NCBI GenBank assembly: GCA_947631455.1
Contig: CANRLH010000003.1
Coordinates: 186,001-250,000, forward strand
Reading direction: 5' to 3'
DNA length: 64,000 bases
DNA from: an uncultured Clostridia bacterium
GTDB lineage: Bacteria; Bacillota; Clostridia; Oscillospirales; Ruminococcaceae
A program made the translations under genes and the position numbers. The stretch's first letter is position 1. Every line of letters starts with the position of its first letter. Shown here in pieces: positions 53,646 to 61,510 of the stretch. The notes beneath the pieces were generated by a model that saw nothing but the letters and a program-made list of their open reading frames with translations, did no database searches and had not been told where the DNA came from.

Positions 53646-55064
53646 TTACAGCTCGTTTACTATTTTCTTAAAGTGATTTCCTCTTTCCTCAAACATTCTG
53701 TACTTATCAAAGCTTGTGCAAGCAGGAGAAAGTGAAACTATATCTCCTTCTTTTGCATTTTCCCGTGCTATTTTTACAGCTTCCTCCATTTCCGTTGCTT
53801 CCTTTATAACAATGTTGCTCTCTGAAAAGCCGTCCGCGCTCTCTACCGCCGTTTTTATAGCATTCGCCGTCTCTCCCATTACTATCAAAAGCTTAACTTT
53901 TTCTAAAATAAGCGGCGCCATCGGTGCAAATGAAATTCCCTTGTCTCTTCCGCCCATTATTACTATCATTTTTCTGTCAAAAGAATTAAGCCCTGCCATT
54001 ACTCTTGTAGGACTTGAGGCGATAGAATCATTATAATATCGTACTCCGTCAAGCTCTCTGACAAACTCGATCCTGTGCTCAACGCCGCCGAACTCCTTTG
54101 CGGTTGAAGCTATGCCTTCAAGCGTAACATCTCCCCATGTCAGAGCGATGGCTGTCAGAAAATTTTCAACATTGTGGATACCCGGTATTCTTATATCATT
54201 TTTGTGAACGATTTTCGTAACGCTTCCTCTGTCGTTATAGCAAAGCCATCCGTCACTGTCAAGAAAGCTGCCGTTTTCCGGAGTAGTATGCCTTGAAAAG
54301 TAGCTGAGTCTGCCCCTGACTATCGGCGCTAATTTTTTTGTGTTATCATTGTCAAGATTTAAAACTGCCTTTGAAAAAGCAGACTGATGCCTCAGGATAT
54401 TACACTTTGCGTCGATATACTCTTCCATTGTTTTGTGAACATTCAAGTGATTGGGCGTAATGTTTGTTATAGCCGCGGCGTATGGCGATTCCCGCATTGA
54501 TATAAGCTGAAACGACGAAAGCTCAACAACTGCAACATCGTCCTCACCTATCTCCTCAATACGGCTCAGAAGCGGTTTTCCGATATTACCGCCCAAGATA
54601 ACCTTTTTTCCGTCCCTTTCAAAGAACTCCTTGACAAGAGTCGTGGTGGTGCTTTTTCCGTCGCTTCCGGTTATAGCATAGATCTTACACGGACAGAGTT
54701 CAAAAAAAAGCTCGGTTTCACTCGTAACTACGATGCCCTTTTCTCTCGCGGCAATGATGTCCGGGTGATTAAAATACATTCCCGGCGTGCGGAAAATGAT
54801 ATCCGCCTGCATTATGCCGTTTATGTAATTATCTTTACCGAGAAAAAACTTTGCGCCTTTTTTTGACAATTCATCATAAAGCTCATCAGGAAACTTGTCC
54901 TTTGAAGCTACCGTATCATCCATAAGCGTTTTTACATCGCACACGGAAACATCAAGCCCTTTGTCAAGAAAAAGCCTGATAAGATCGTTATGGCTCACTC
55001 CAACGCCGATAAAAGAAATCTTTTTACCTTTTAAATATTCAAAAAAGCGGGTAACTCTGCTCAT
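53646..55064 (-). CDS. murD: UDP-N-acetylmuramoylalanine-D-glutamate ligase
   Basis: 472 aa. Adds D-Glu to UDP-MurNAc-Ala. N-terminal Rossmann UDP-binding domain (KISFIGVGVSHNDLIRLF), ATP site AITGSDGKSTTTTLVKEFF, VVELSSFQL, ITNITPNHLNVHKTMEEYIDAK and C-terminal DSIASSPTRVMAGLNSF and IMGGRDKGISF. ATG 55064 with AAGGAG; track start nine codons earlier is weaker. First gene of the 55-36 kb leftward cluster. Confidence 0.95.
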   Translation of the reverse strand: MSRVTRFFEYLKGKKISFIGVGVSHNDLIRLFLDKGLDVSVCDVKTLMDDTVASKDKFPDELYDELSKKGAKFFLGKDNYINGIMQADIIFRTPGMYFNHPDIIAAREKGIVVTSETELFFELCPCKIYAITGSDGKSTTTTLVKEFFERDGKKVILGGNIGKPLLSRIEEIGEDDVAVVELSSFQLISMRESPYAAAITNITPNHLNVHKTMEEYIDAKCNILRHQSAFSKAVLNLDNDNTKKLAPIVRGRLSYFSRHTTPENGSFLDSDGWLCYNDRGSVTKIVHKNDIRIPGIHNVENFLTAIALTWGDVTLEGIASTAKEFGGVEHRIEFVRELDGVRYYNDSIASSPTRVMAGLNSFDRKMIVIMGGRDKGISFAPMAPLILEKVKLLIVMGETANAIKTAVESADGFSESNIVIKEATEMEEAVKIARENAKEGDIVSLSPACTSFDKYRMFEERGNHFKKIVNEL

Positions 55065-55105
55065 TGTTAATCTCCTTACGATTTTGTTCATTTTTATCCT
55101 ATTTT

Positions 55106-55134
55106 ATTATATACCAGATTCACAAAAATAGCAA
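55106..55134 (-). promoter_or_regulatory. Promoter for the murD cluster
   Basis: Minus strand TTGCTA, 17-nt spacer, TATAAT, about 40 nt before the murD ATG. Confidence 0.72.
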
Positions 55135-55274
55135 TATTATTTTGTCTATTTTTTCAGATTATTATGCTAAGTTTTACATACTTATGGTTCGATTAAATAC
55201 CCTTCACCCCAAAGCTTTTTTACCGAAAGTAAAATTAAAAATTAAAAAATATCTTTTAATTTGTCCCATATCTA

Positions 55275-55303
55275 TTGTAATTGGCCGACAAATGCTTTAT
55301 AAT
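55275..55303 (+). promoter_or_regulatory. Upstream promoter P1 for prs
   Basis: TTGTAA, 17-nt spacer, TATAAT. It would give a leader of about 195 nt including the 55368-55386 hairpin. The stretch 55135-55274 to its left is AT-rich, with nothing I can support. Confidence 0.6.
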
Positions 55304-55367
55304 GAAACTGTAAGAACTTGTCTTATACCTTTCAGATATACCTAAAGATAAGATTTTACGTAAGCTC

Positions 55368-55386
55368 AAAACGGTTGACCCGTTTT
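55368..55386 (+). terminator. Terminator-like hairpin in the prs leader
   Basis: AAAACGG-TTGAC-CCGTTTT, 7-bp stem with the 3' arm ending in four Ts. It lies between P1 and P2, with a possible preceding stem TCTTAT/ATAAGA (55321-55353). Could be an attenuator for P1 transcripts. Confidence 0.45.
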
Positions 55387-55407
55387 ATGCTACTGTTTTG
55401 GTTTTGC

Positions 55408-55436
55408 TTGACAAACTTCTTTTGATTCATTATCAT
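55408..55436 (+). promoter_or_regulatory. Proximal promoter P2 for prs
   Basis: TTGACA, 17-nt spacer, TATCAT, 70 nt before the ATG. Confidence 0.55.
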
Positions 55437-55506
55437 AATAATATGCAAAACTTAAAGCTTTAGCTGAGATCGCTCTATTTAATTCATCAAAAAGTGAGGT
55501 ACAAAA

Positions 55507-56640
55507 ATGGAAAACACATCCTTGTTTGACAGACAGACTCAGGTCGCTCCGCTTGGAATAATAGCTATGGACTCTTCAAAAGAGCTTGGAGCAAAAATAA
55601 GCGGATACCTGTCTCAGTGGGCGAAAGAATCAGGGCTAGGTGAAAACAACTATATGATCGACGTTTCCTGCCCGAGATTTGCTTCCGGCGACGGAAAGGG
55701 CATCATTCGCCAGACAGTCAGGGGAAAGGATCTGTTTATCCTCATAGACGTCGGAAATTACAGCTGCAAATACAAGCTTTTTGACAACACAAACTCAATG
55801 TCGCCGGACGATCACTTTGAGGATCTGAAAAGAATCATTCAGGCGGCAAGCGGAAAAGCTCACAGGATAAATGTTATTATGCCTATCCTGTACGGTGGCA
55901 GGCAGCACAAGAGAAGCTATCGGGAATCGCTTGACTGTGCGGTAGCTCTTCAGGAGCTTGAGGCGATGGGCGTTTCAAACATACTTACTTTTGACGCTCA
56001 CGACCCAAGAGTTATGAACGCGATACCTCTTATGGGCTTTGACAACGTAATACCCTCCTATCAGGTTTTAAAGTCAATGTTTAAAAATATAAAGGATCTT
56101 AACACCGACAAGCAGCACTTTATGGTCGTGTCCCCCGATGAAGGCGCTATCAACAGAAATATGTACTACGCTTCGATTCTCGGAGTAGACCTGGGAATGT
56201 TTTACAAAAGACGCGATTACTCAATCATTGTAAACGGCAGGAACCCAATCGTCGCTCACGAGTATATGGGAAACGACGTTTCCGGCAAGGACATATTTAT
56301 CGCCGACGACATTATATCCTCCGGCGAATCTGTTCTGGATATTGCTCACGAACTTAAAAAGAGAAACGCAAGAAAAATTTATGCTTACGCAACCTACGCT
56401 ATATTTACAAACGGACTTGAAACATTCGATAAGGCTCATAACGAAGGTATCTTAGACGGTGTGTTCGGCACAAACCTTACATACCGCACCCCTCAGTTAC
56501 TTGAAAGAGATTGGTTTTATGAAGTGGACGTTTCAAAGTACATAGCTTACTTCATAGCGGCTTTAAATCATGATATGTCTATTGAGCGTGTCATCGACCC
56601 CGCAAAGAAAATTCACGCTCTGCTTGATAGATACAGATAA
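55507..56640 (+). CDS. prs: Ribose-phosphate pyrophosphokinase (divergent, long form)
   Basis: 377 aa; makes PRPP from ribose-5-phosphate and ATP. Usual Prs is about 315 aa; this one is longer and divergent at the N-terminus (no canonical FSDGE start). Recognisable: INVIMPILYGGRQHKRSYRESLDCAVALQEL (ATP-side loop with the R-Q-(D/H)-(K/R) core), ILTFDAHDPRVMNAIP, MVVSPDEGAINR, KRRDYS and the PRPP loop DIFIADDIISSGESVLDI. GTGAGG precedes the ATG. Flanked by a complex leader and a strong terminator. Confidence 0.9.
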   Translation: MENTSLFDRQTQVAPLGIIAMDSSKELGAKISGYLSQWAKESGLGENNYMIDVSCPRFASGDGKGIIRQTVRGKDLFILIDVGNYSCKYKLFDNTNSMSPDDHFEDLKRIIQAASGKAHRINVIMPILYGGRQHKRSYRESLDCAVALQELEAMGVSNILTFDAHDPRVMNAIPLMGFDNVIPSYQVLKSMFKNIKDLNTDKQHFMVVSPDEGAINRNMYYASILGVDLGMFYKRRDYSIIVNGRNPIVAHEYMGNDVSGKDIFIADDIISSGESVLDIAHELKKRNARKIYAYATYAIFTNGLETFDKAHNEGILDGVFGTNLTYRTPQLLERDWFYEVDVSKYIAYFIAALNHDMSIERVIDPAKKIHALLDRYR

Positions 56641-56644
56641 CAGT

Positions 56645-56679
56645 AAGACCCGACAGCAAAACACTGTCGGGTCTTTTTC
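56645..56679 (+). terminator. Intrinsic terminator after prs
   Basis: AAGACCCGACAG/CTGTCGGGTCTT then TTT. Convergent with cadA, whose stop abuts the right arm. Confidence 0.9.
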
Positions 56680-58760
56680 TACTCCCGGATACTCAACGCC
56701 CTGAGTGAGTTGAGAACACACATAAGCGCCACGCCTACATCAGCGAAGACGGCCGCCCACATATTGGCATATCCCAATGCGCCGAGTATCAGCACCAGGA
56801 TCTTAATAAATATAGCAAATACTATATTCGCCTTAACTATCCTCATGGTCTTTTTACATACGTTTATCAGAGTCGTTATCTTCCCTACATCGTCGTTCAT
56901 AATAACTGCGTCTGCGGTCTCGATCGCAATATCTGATCCAAGCGCTCCCATAGAAATCCCTATATCTGCTCTTGCCAACACCGGAGCATCGTTTATTCCG
57001 TCTCCTGCAAAGGCTGTTACCTCTTTGGTTTTGAGCATCTGCTCAATATACTCTACCTTGCCTTCCGGCAAAAGCTCAGAGCGATACTTTGCAACGCCAA
57101 GCCGCTTTGCAACAGACGACGCGGCCAATTCTCTGTCGCCTGTAAGCATTACAGTCTCAACACCCATATCGTTAAGCCTCGATATCATACTGCGGGCGTT
57201 TTGCTTTATATCATCTTCAAGAGCTACTCTTCCTATGAATTTACCGTCATATCCCACATATACGCATGTGTTTGCGCTCTCCTTATCATCCGTATCTATG
57301 CCGTTTTCAGAAAGCAGCCGTCTGTTTCCTGCCAACAGAGTTTTACCGCCAAACATTTCTTTAACTCCCCTGCCGGAAATCTCGGTCACATGTGAAACCA
57401 AAGATTCGTCTAATGTTCCTCCGCGTCCGATGTATTCATCTACTATGCTTTTTGCTATCGGATGGTTTGAGTTGAGTTCTGCATATGCACAATACTTTAA
57501 AACGTCTTTCTCATCGGCGTTTATGCCTGCGATCGAGCTTACCTTGAATTTTCCCGATGTAAGCGTTCCCGTTTTGTCAAATGCTATACGCCTGACGTTT
57601 GACATGATTTCTATGTTGTTAGCGCCCTTTATAAGTATTCCCTTCCTTGATGCTCCGCCAATTCCTGCAAAAAATCCTAACGGTACGGAAACGACAAGTG
57701 CGCACGGGCAGGAAACAACAAGGAACAGAAGCGATCTGTATCCCCAGTTTTTAAAAGCATCAAACGAAAATCCGGACGCCAGATAAGGAATAAACACCAG
57801 CATCAGCGCGCAGATCACCACAACAGGAGTATATATTTTCGCAAACTTCGTTATAAAGCGCTCTGTTTTAGCTTTCTTCGCCGACGCGTTTTCTACCATA
57901 TCCAGAATTTTAGACATTGCTGACTCGGAAAACGGCCTTATGACCTCTAGCTCAACCGTTTTTGACAGGCTTATGCTGCCGGACAAAACCTCGCTGTTTT
58001 CACCTACTGAAACAGGTACGGATTCTCCGGTGAGTGCAGACATATCAAAGTCAGCATCAGTTCCCAAAAGCTTGCAGTCAAGCGGAACTCTCTCTCCGGC
58101 TTTCAACACCACAACATCAGAGATCTTAACCTGCTCAGGCGCAAGTGATATTATCTCGCCATCACGCTTTACGCTGACCTTGTCAGGTCGCAGCTCAAGG
58201 AGGCTTGTTATTGACTTTCTTGAACGCTTGACAGCATAGCTTTGAAAAAACTCTCCTATCTGATAAAAAATCATTACGGCAGCCGCCTCGCGGTAATCTC
58301 CCAATGCAAACGCTCCGGCTGTTGCGACGGTCATCAAAAAGCACTCGTCAAACGGACGAAGCTTTATTGTGTTTCTTATGCAGTTTATGACAACATCATA
58401 TCCCGAAACGGCATACGCCAAAACTATAAGGATTATACTGACTGACAGTGATATCTTCGGGATAAAAGAAGCCGCAAATATCAAAAGCGCCGCTATCAGC
58501 CTTATAAAGTCAAAAAGCGTCGTCTCTTCCCCGCTGTCGGATCCGGCAGCTTCAACCACCTTAACATCCGGCTCGATTTCCTTTACTATGTTCTTTATGT
58601 CTGAAATTGCGGATTTTGAAACCTCCTCATATGTGAGCTTCTTTGTCATAAAGTTAAGCTCGCTGTTTTTAACTGAAGAAAGTTTTTTGATCCTGTCTGC
58701 GATTTTTTCAGTGCAGTTTGGGCAATCAAGCCCCTTGAAATACAAAGTAGTCTTTTCCAT
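56679..58760 (-). CDS. cadA: Cd2+/Zn2+/Pb2+-exporting P-type ATPase (PIB-2 type)
   Basis: 693 aa. N-terminal HMA metal-binding domain with GLDCPNC (C13, C16). Eight predicted TM helices with the CPC metal site SCPCALVVSVPLGF; actuator TALTGESVPVSV (TGE); phosphorylation DKTGTLTSG; hinge AGDGINDAPVLARADIGISMG. The last TM ends ADVGVALMCVLNSLRALSI, matching the Zn/Cd/Pb class by its Asp-Val-Gly. Upstream ArsR/SmtB regulator and operator imply metal-inducible efflux. Confidence 0.93.
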   Translation of the reverse strand: MEKTTLYFKGLDCPNCTEKIADRIKKLSSVKNSELNFMTKKLTYEEVSKSAISDIKNIVKEIEPDVKVVEAAGSDSGEETTLFDFIRLIAALLIFAASFIPKISLSVSIILIVLAYAVSGYDVVINCIRNTIKLRPFDECFLMTVATAGAFALGDYREAAAVMIFYQIGEFFQSYAVKRSRKSITSLLELRPDKVSVKRDGEIISLAPEQVKISDVVVLKAGERVPLDCKLLGTDADFDMSALTGESVPVSVGENSEVLSGSISLSKTVELEVIRPFSESAMSKILDMVENASAKKAKTERFITKFAKIYTPVVVICALMLVFIPYLASGFSFDAFKNWGYRSLLFLVVSCPCALVVSVPLGFFAGIGGASRKGILIKGANNIEIMSNVRRIAFDKTGTLTSGKFKVSSIAGINADEKDVLKYCAYAELNSNHPIAKSIVDEYIGRGGTLDESLVSHVTEISGRGVKEMFGGKTLLAGNRRLLSENGIDTDDKESANTCVYVGYDGKFIGRVALEDDIKQNARSMISRLNDMGVETVMLTGDRELAASSVAKRLGVAKYRSELLPEGKVEYIEQMLKTKEVTAFAGDGINDAPVLARADIGISMGALGSDIAIETADAVIMNDDVGKITTLINVCKKTMRIVKANIVFAIFIKILVLILGALGYANMWAAVFADVGVALMCVLNSLRALSIRE

Positions 58761-58779
58761 AAAGCATCACCTTAATATG

Positions 58780-59142
58780 TTATTCATTTATATGCTCAAG
58801 CGCCATAGCGATTATAGTATTTACGTGTTCGTCCGCAATTGAATAAATAACGCTTTTTCCCTCTCTGCGGTATTTTACAAGACGTGCCTGTTTTAAAACT
58901 CTGAGCTGATGTGAAACCGCCGACTGCGTAACATCTACTAATTCTACAATATCGCAGACACACATTTCTCCCTTTACCAGTGTAAACAGTATTCTAAGCC
59001 TTGTTGCATCACCAAGGATCTTAAAAAGCTCCGATAAGTCATAAGCTTCCTCAGCACCAAGAACCTCATTTTCAAGTTTCTTTACTTTGTCGATATTCTT
59101 TCCGCCGCACTCTTTATGCTCGTTTATCATTTTGTCTGACAT
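58780..59142 (-). CDS. cadC: ArsR/SmtB family metal-sensing repressor (CadC/CzrA-like)
   Basis: 120 aa winged-helix repressor. Both known metal-site types are visible: the alpha-3N site (C12 in the N-terminal arm plus EMCVCD, C61 and C63) and the alpha-5 site with exact spacing DxHx10Hx2E at the C-terminus (D104, H106, H117, E120). The DNA helix is TQSAVSHQLRVLKQARLV. Controls itself and cadA (19 bp apart). AGGAGG precedes the ATG. Confidence 0.92.
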   Translation of the reverse strand: MSDKMINEHKECGGKNIDKVKKLENEVLGAEEAYDLSELFKILGDATRLRILFTLVKGEMCVCDIVELVDVTQSAVSHQLRVLKQARLVKYRREGKSVIYSIADEHVNTIIAMALEHINE

Positions 59143-59155
59143 GATTACCTCCTAC

Positions 59156-59175
59156 ATATGAATAATTGCTCATAT
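59156..59175 (-). promoter_or_regulatory. ArsR/SmtB operator
   Basis: ATATGAATAATTGCTCATAT is a near-perfect 20-bp palindrome of the ATATGAnCAnnnnTTCATAT type bound by CadC/SmtB/CzrA proteins. Covers the predicted start site, directly after the -10. Confidence 0.85.
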
Positions 59176-59178
59176 ATT

Positions 59179-59206
59179 ATTGTACCACATGTTTTAGATT
59201 TGTCAA
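59179..59206 (-). promoter_or_regulatory. Promoter for cadC-cadA
   Basis: Minus strand TTGACA, 16-nt spacer, TACAAT, followed immediately by the operator. Confidence 0.78.
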
Positions 59207-59293
59207 GCGTTTTTTCATATTTTTTTACAAACATAATAAAAGTAATTAAGTGCATCGGCTTTAACCTGATTAACATACATTTTAATTATTCAG

Positions 59294-59322
59294 TAGACAA
59301 ACTTTTTTCAATATGATATACT
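59294..59322 (+). promoter_or_regulatory. Promoter for the TtcA-like gene
   Basis: TAGACA, 17-nt spacer, TATACT, 41 nt before the GTG start. Confidence 0.6.
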
Positions 59323-59363
59323 TTCAATTGTGAGTGAAATCCGAATTTATAAGGGTGATAAAT

Positions 59364-60086
59364 GTGCAGAAAGTTTTAGGTTGTATGAGAAAAGCTGTTT
59401 GGGAATTTGATCTTATTCAGGACGGCGACAAAATAGCCGTGGGAATTTCCGGAGGCAAGGACAGCCTTGTCCTGCTGACAGGGCTTGCACGTCTCAGAAA
59501 ATTTATAGGTATTGACTTTGAAATTGTCGGCATAACGCTTGACCCGCAATTTGGCGGCGTTATGACAGATTACTCCCCTGTTGAAGAACTTTGCAAGGAG
59601 CTTCAAGTTGAGTATCACATTCAGAGAACGGATATAGGAAAAATAGTGTTTGATGTAAGAAAAGAAGAACACCCATGCTCTCTATGCGCAAGAATGAGAA
59701 GGGGCGCTCTGCACGATATGACAAAAGCGCTCGGCTGCAACAAGCTTGCTCTCGGGCATCATAAGGACGATGTAGTAGAAACATTTATGATGAATCTGTT
59801 TATTGAGGGACGAATTGGTTGCTTTGCGCCTAAAAGCTATCTTTCAAGAAAAGACATAACCTTGATACGCCCTCTGGTATTTGCAAAAGAAAGAGATATA
59901 AAAAAAGCAGCAGCACAAAAAGAATTAGAAATCGTAAAAAGCAGGTGTCCTGTTGACGGACATACCAAAAGAGAGGAATTTAAAAATTGGCTCAGAGAAA
60001 ACAACCGAAGGGACAAAGGCTTCAGCGATAGGATCTTCGGCGCTCTTCGCAGAAGCGGCCTTGACGGTTGGGATATCAGGCAGTAA
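59364..60086 (+). CDS. ttcA: TtcA/TilS-type tRNA-thiolation ATP-binding protein
   Basis: 240 aa. PP-loop SGGKDS (S29-S34), which adenylates the target base; PCSLCARMRRG pair and a third cysteine in SRCPVDGHT, as in TtcA, which makes 2-thiocytidine at tRNA position 32. LALGHHKDDVVETFMMNLF is the ATP-domain signature. GTG 59364 has AAGGGTG six bases upstream; the track GTG at 59334 lacks a ribosome binding site. Monocistronic. Confidence 0.88.
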   Translation: MQKVLGCMRKAVWEFDLIQDGDKIAVGISGGKDSLVLLTGLARLRKFIGIDFEIVGITLDPQFGGVMTDYSPVEELCKELQVEYHIQRTDIGKIVFDVRKEEHPCSLCARMRRGALHDMTKALGCNKLALGHHKDDVVETFMMNLFIEGRIGCFAPKSYLSRKDITLIRPLVFAKERDIKKAAAQKELEIVKSRCPVDGHTKREEFKNWLRENNRRDKGFSDRIFGALRRSGLDGWDIRQ

Positions 60087-60201
60087 AATGTTAACAAATT
60101 GTAAATAATGAAATGATTTAAGAGATTTTAAGAGAATTAAAGAAAACACAAGAGATTTTACGAGAAAATAGAATATATTTTAAAATTTATCAAATCAAGG
60201 C

Positions 60202-60230
60202 TTGACAATCAGGTTTTAACAGTATATAAT
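60202..60230 (+). promoter_or_regulatory. Promoter for rplM-rpsI
   Basis: TTGACA, 17-nt spacer, TATAAT: a perfect consensus promoter. Just upstream AGAGATTTTA occurs twice within about 35 bp (60121-60161) in an A-rich stretch that could act as an UP-like region. Confidence 0.88.
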
Positions 60231-60246
60231 TGTCAATGTTGCGTTT

Positions 60247-60276
60247 GGCTCTGCTTATATGCTGTATTGCAGAGCC
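60247..60276 (+). promoter_or_regulatory. Leader hairpin of rplM-rpsI (possible L13 leader)
   Basis: GGCTCTGC/GCAGAGCC, a perfect 8-bp stem, starts about 10 nt from the predicted transcription start and 30 nt before the ribosome binding site. Ribosomal protein L13 leaders with autoregulation are known in Firmicutes; match to that family was not computed. Confidence 0.6.
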
Positions 60277-60307
60277 TATGAAGAATAATATTTTGGAGGA
60301 AAAAATT

Positions 60308-60736
60308 ATGTCAACTTATATGCCAAAGGCAAATGACATCACACGTAAGTGGTATGTAATTGATGCTGCCGGCAAGCCGCTCGGAAGAGTTGCTGCTAAG
60401 GCTGCTCACATTCTTCGCGGAAAGCATAAGCCGACCTATGCTCCTCACGCTGATTGCGGGGATCATGTAATCATCATAAACACCGATAAGGCTGTGCTCA
60501 CCGGTAAAAAACTCGACCAGAAGTTTTACAGATGGCACACCGGTTGGATCGGCGGGCTTAAGGAAGTTAAGTATTCAAAGCTTATGGCTGAAAGCTCTGA
60601 TAAGGCTATGACTATCGCGGTTACGGGTATGCTTCCTAACAACACGCTCGGACGCAAGGCAGCGACTCGTCTTCGAGTTTACAAGGGCGCAGAGCACAAC
60701 CACGCAGCTCAGACTCCTGAAGTTTGCGAGTTTTAA
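60308..60736 (+). CDS. rplM: 50S ribosomal protein L13
   Basis: 142 aa. RKWYVIDAAGKPLGRVAAKAAHILRGKHKP at the N-terminus and GMLPNNTLGRKAATRLRVYKGAEHNHAAQ at the C-terminus are diagnostic. GGAGGAAAA precedes ATG 60308; the 26-codon upstream extension of the track starts in the promoter. Confidence 0.97.
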   Translation: MSTYMPKANDITRKWYVIDAAGKPLGRVAAKAAHILRGKHKPTYAPHADCGDHVIIINTDKAVLTGKKLDQKFYRWHTGWIGGLKEVKYSKLMAESSDKAMTIAVTGMLPNNTLGRKAATRLRVYKGAEHNHAAQTPEVCEF

Positions 60737-60756
60737 TTTGAGAAAGGAGTTTTAAT

Positions 60757-61158
60757 ATGTACGAATCAAAGTCACCATATTACTATGGAACAGGTAGAAG
60801 AAAACATTCTGTTGCCAGAGTTCGTGTTTATCAGGGAACCGGTACGATCACTATTAACGGCAGAGATATTGACGACTATTTTGGTCTTGAGACCTTAAAG
60901 CTTATCGTTCGTCAGCCACTTGCAATTACAGGAACTGAAGAAAGCTTTGATATTGTATGCACAGTTGCGGGCGGCGGTGTAACAGGTCAGGCGGGAGCTA
61001 TCAGACACGGTATTGCAAGAGCTCTTCTGGAATTTAACGAAGAGCTTCGTCCTGCACTTAAAGCGGCAGGATTCCTTACCCGTGACCCAAGAATGAAAGA
61101 AAGAAAGAAGTACGGCCTCAAAGCAGCACGTCGTGCTCCGCAGTTCAGCAAGAGATAA
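60757..61158 (+). CDS. rpsI: 30S ribosomal protein S9
   Basis: 133 aa. [49 protein letters not shown] and the C-terminal tail [11 protein letters not shown], which reaches the ribosomal P site. AAAGGAG precedes the ATG, 20 bp after rplM. Its 3' end adjoins the mobile element and remains intact. Confidence 0.97.
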   Translation: MYESKSPYYYGTGRRKHSVARVRVYQGTGTITINGRDIDDYFGLETLKLIVRQPLAITGTEESFDIVCTVAGGGVTGQAGAIRHGIARALLEFNEELRPALKAAGFLTRDPRMKERKKYGLKAARRAPQFSKR

Positions 61159-61173
61159 TCAAGTTCAATTTTC

Positions 61174-61206
61174 AAACCCCGACAAACCCAGTGTTTATCG
61201 GGGTTT
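61174..61206 (+). terminator. Terminator after rpsI
   Basis: AAACCCCGA/TCGGGGTTT, 9-bp stem with a loop that can extend (CAAAC/GTTT), followed by GTTCAATTT. Ends rplM-rpsI just before the element. Confidence 0.75.
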
Positions 61207-61250
61207 GTTCAATTTCAAGACTGCCTAAAATCGTGCAAAATTCGAGCAGT

Positions 61251-61280
61251 ATGACACACATATGACACAAGCATGACACA
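61251..61280 (+). repeat. Three direct repeats ATGACACA at 11-bp spacing
   Basis: ATGACACA starts at 61251, 61262 and 61273, one helical turn apart. Placed between the host gene and the integrase, they look like arm-type integrase (or excisionase) binding sites of the element end. Confidence 0.65.
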
Positions 61281-61292
61281 AAATAGGGTATG

Positions 61293-61316
61293 AAAAAAGC
61301 ACCCTTGCGGATGCTT
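61293..61316 (-). terminator. Terminator of the integrase transcript
   Basis: Minus strand AAGCATCC-GCAA-GGGTGCTT, one mismatch, followed by TTTTTC. Ends leftward transcription from the element before it meets rpsI. Confidence 0.75.
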
Positions 61317-61335
61317 CAATCAATAAGATTTAGTT

Positions 61336-61497
61336 TTAATAAAAATGTTCCGAATCGGTTTTCACTTCATACGGCTTGTTTTCGTCAAGGCATTTTTGAA
61401 TTGTGTCCTTGATTTCCTTTTCGGTCATGTCCCTAACGATAAACAAAGGGAAGTTTTCATGAAATTGGTCTGCATACTTCATCAACAAATCATCCAT
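61336..61497 (-). CDS. 53-aa ORF downstream of the integrase
   Basis: Too short for the ORF track. Translation reads MDDLLMKYADQFHENFPLFI...MTEKEIKDTIQKCLDEN...SEHFY: acidic, helical-looking, no membrane segment. It starts 13 bp after the integrase stop with AAGGATG upstream and ends before a terminator, so it is co-transcribed with int. Similar small acidic proteins accompany integrases in Firmicutes elements from general familiarity; function unknown. Confidence 0.7.
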   Translation of the reverse strand: MDDLLMKYADQFHENFPLFIVRDMTEKEIKDTIQKCLDENKPYEVKTDSEHFY

Positions 61498-61510
61498 TGT
61501 GCATCATCCT

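Noticed and set aside
55135-55505. Known riboswitch (for example a PRPP or ykkC-type) before prs
   Set aside because: I could not recognise conserved motif blocks; only simple stems and promoters are visible.
56710-57786. 358-aa plus-strand ORF opposite cadA
   Set aside because: Long antisense shadow of a clear P-type ATPase; composition is that of a reverse frame and no ribosome binding site is apparent.
60119-60175. AGAGATTTTA repeats before rplM as a CRISPR-like or iteron array
   Set aside because: Only two short copies in an A-rich promoter-proximal stretch.
61159-61250. tRNA gene as the integration target
   Set aside because: No cloverleaf or TTCGA-type arm context found; the neighbouring gene is rpsI.
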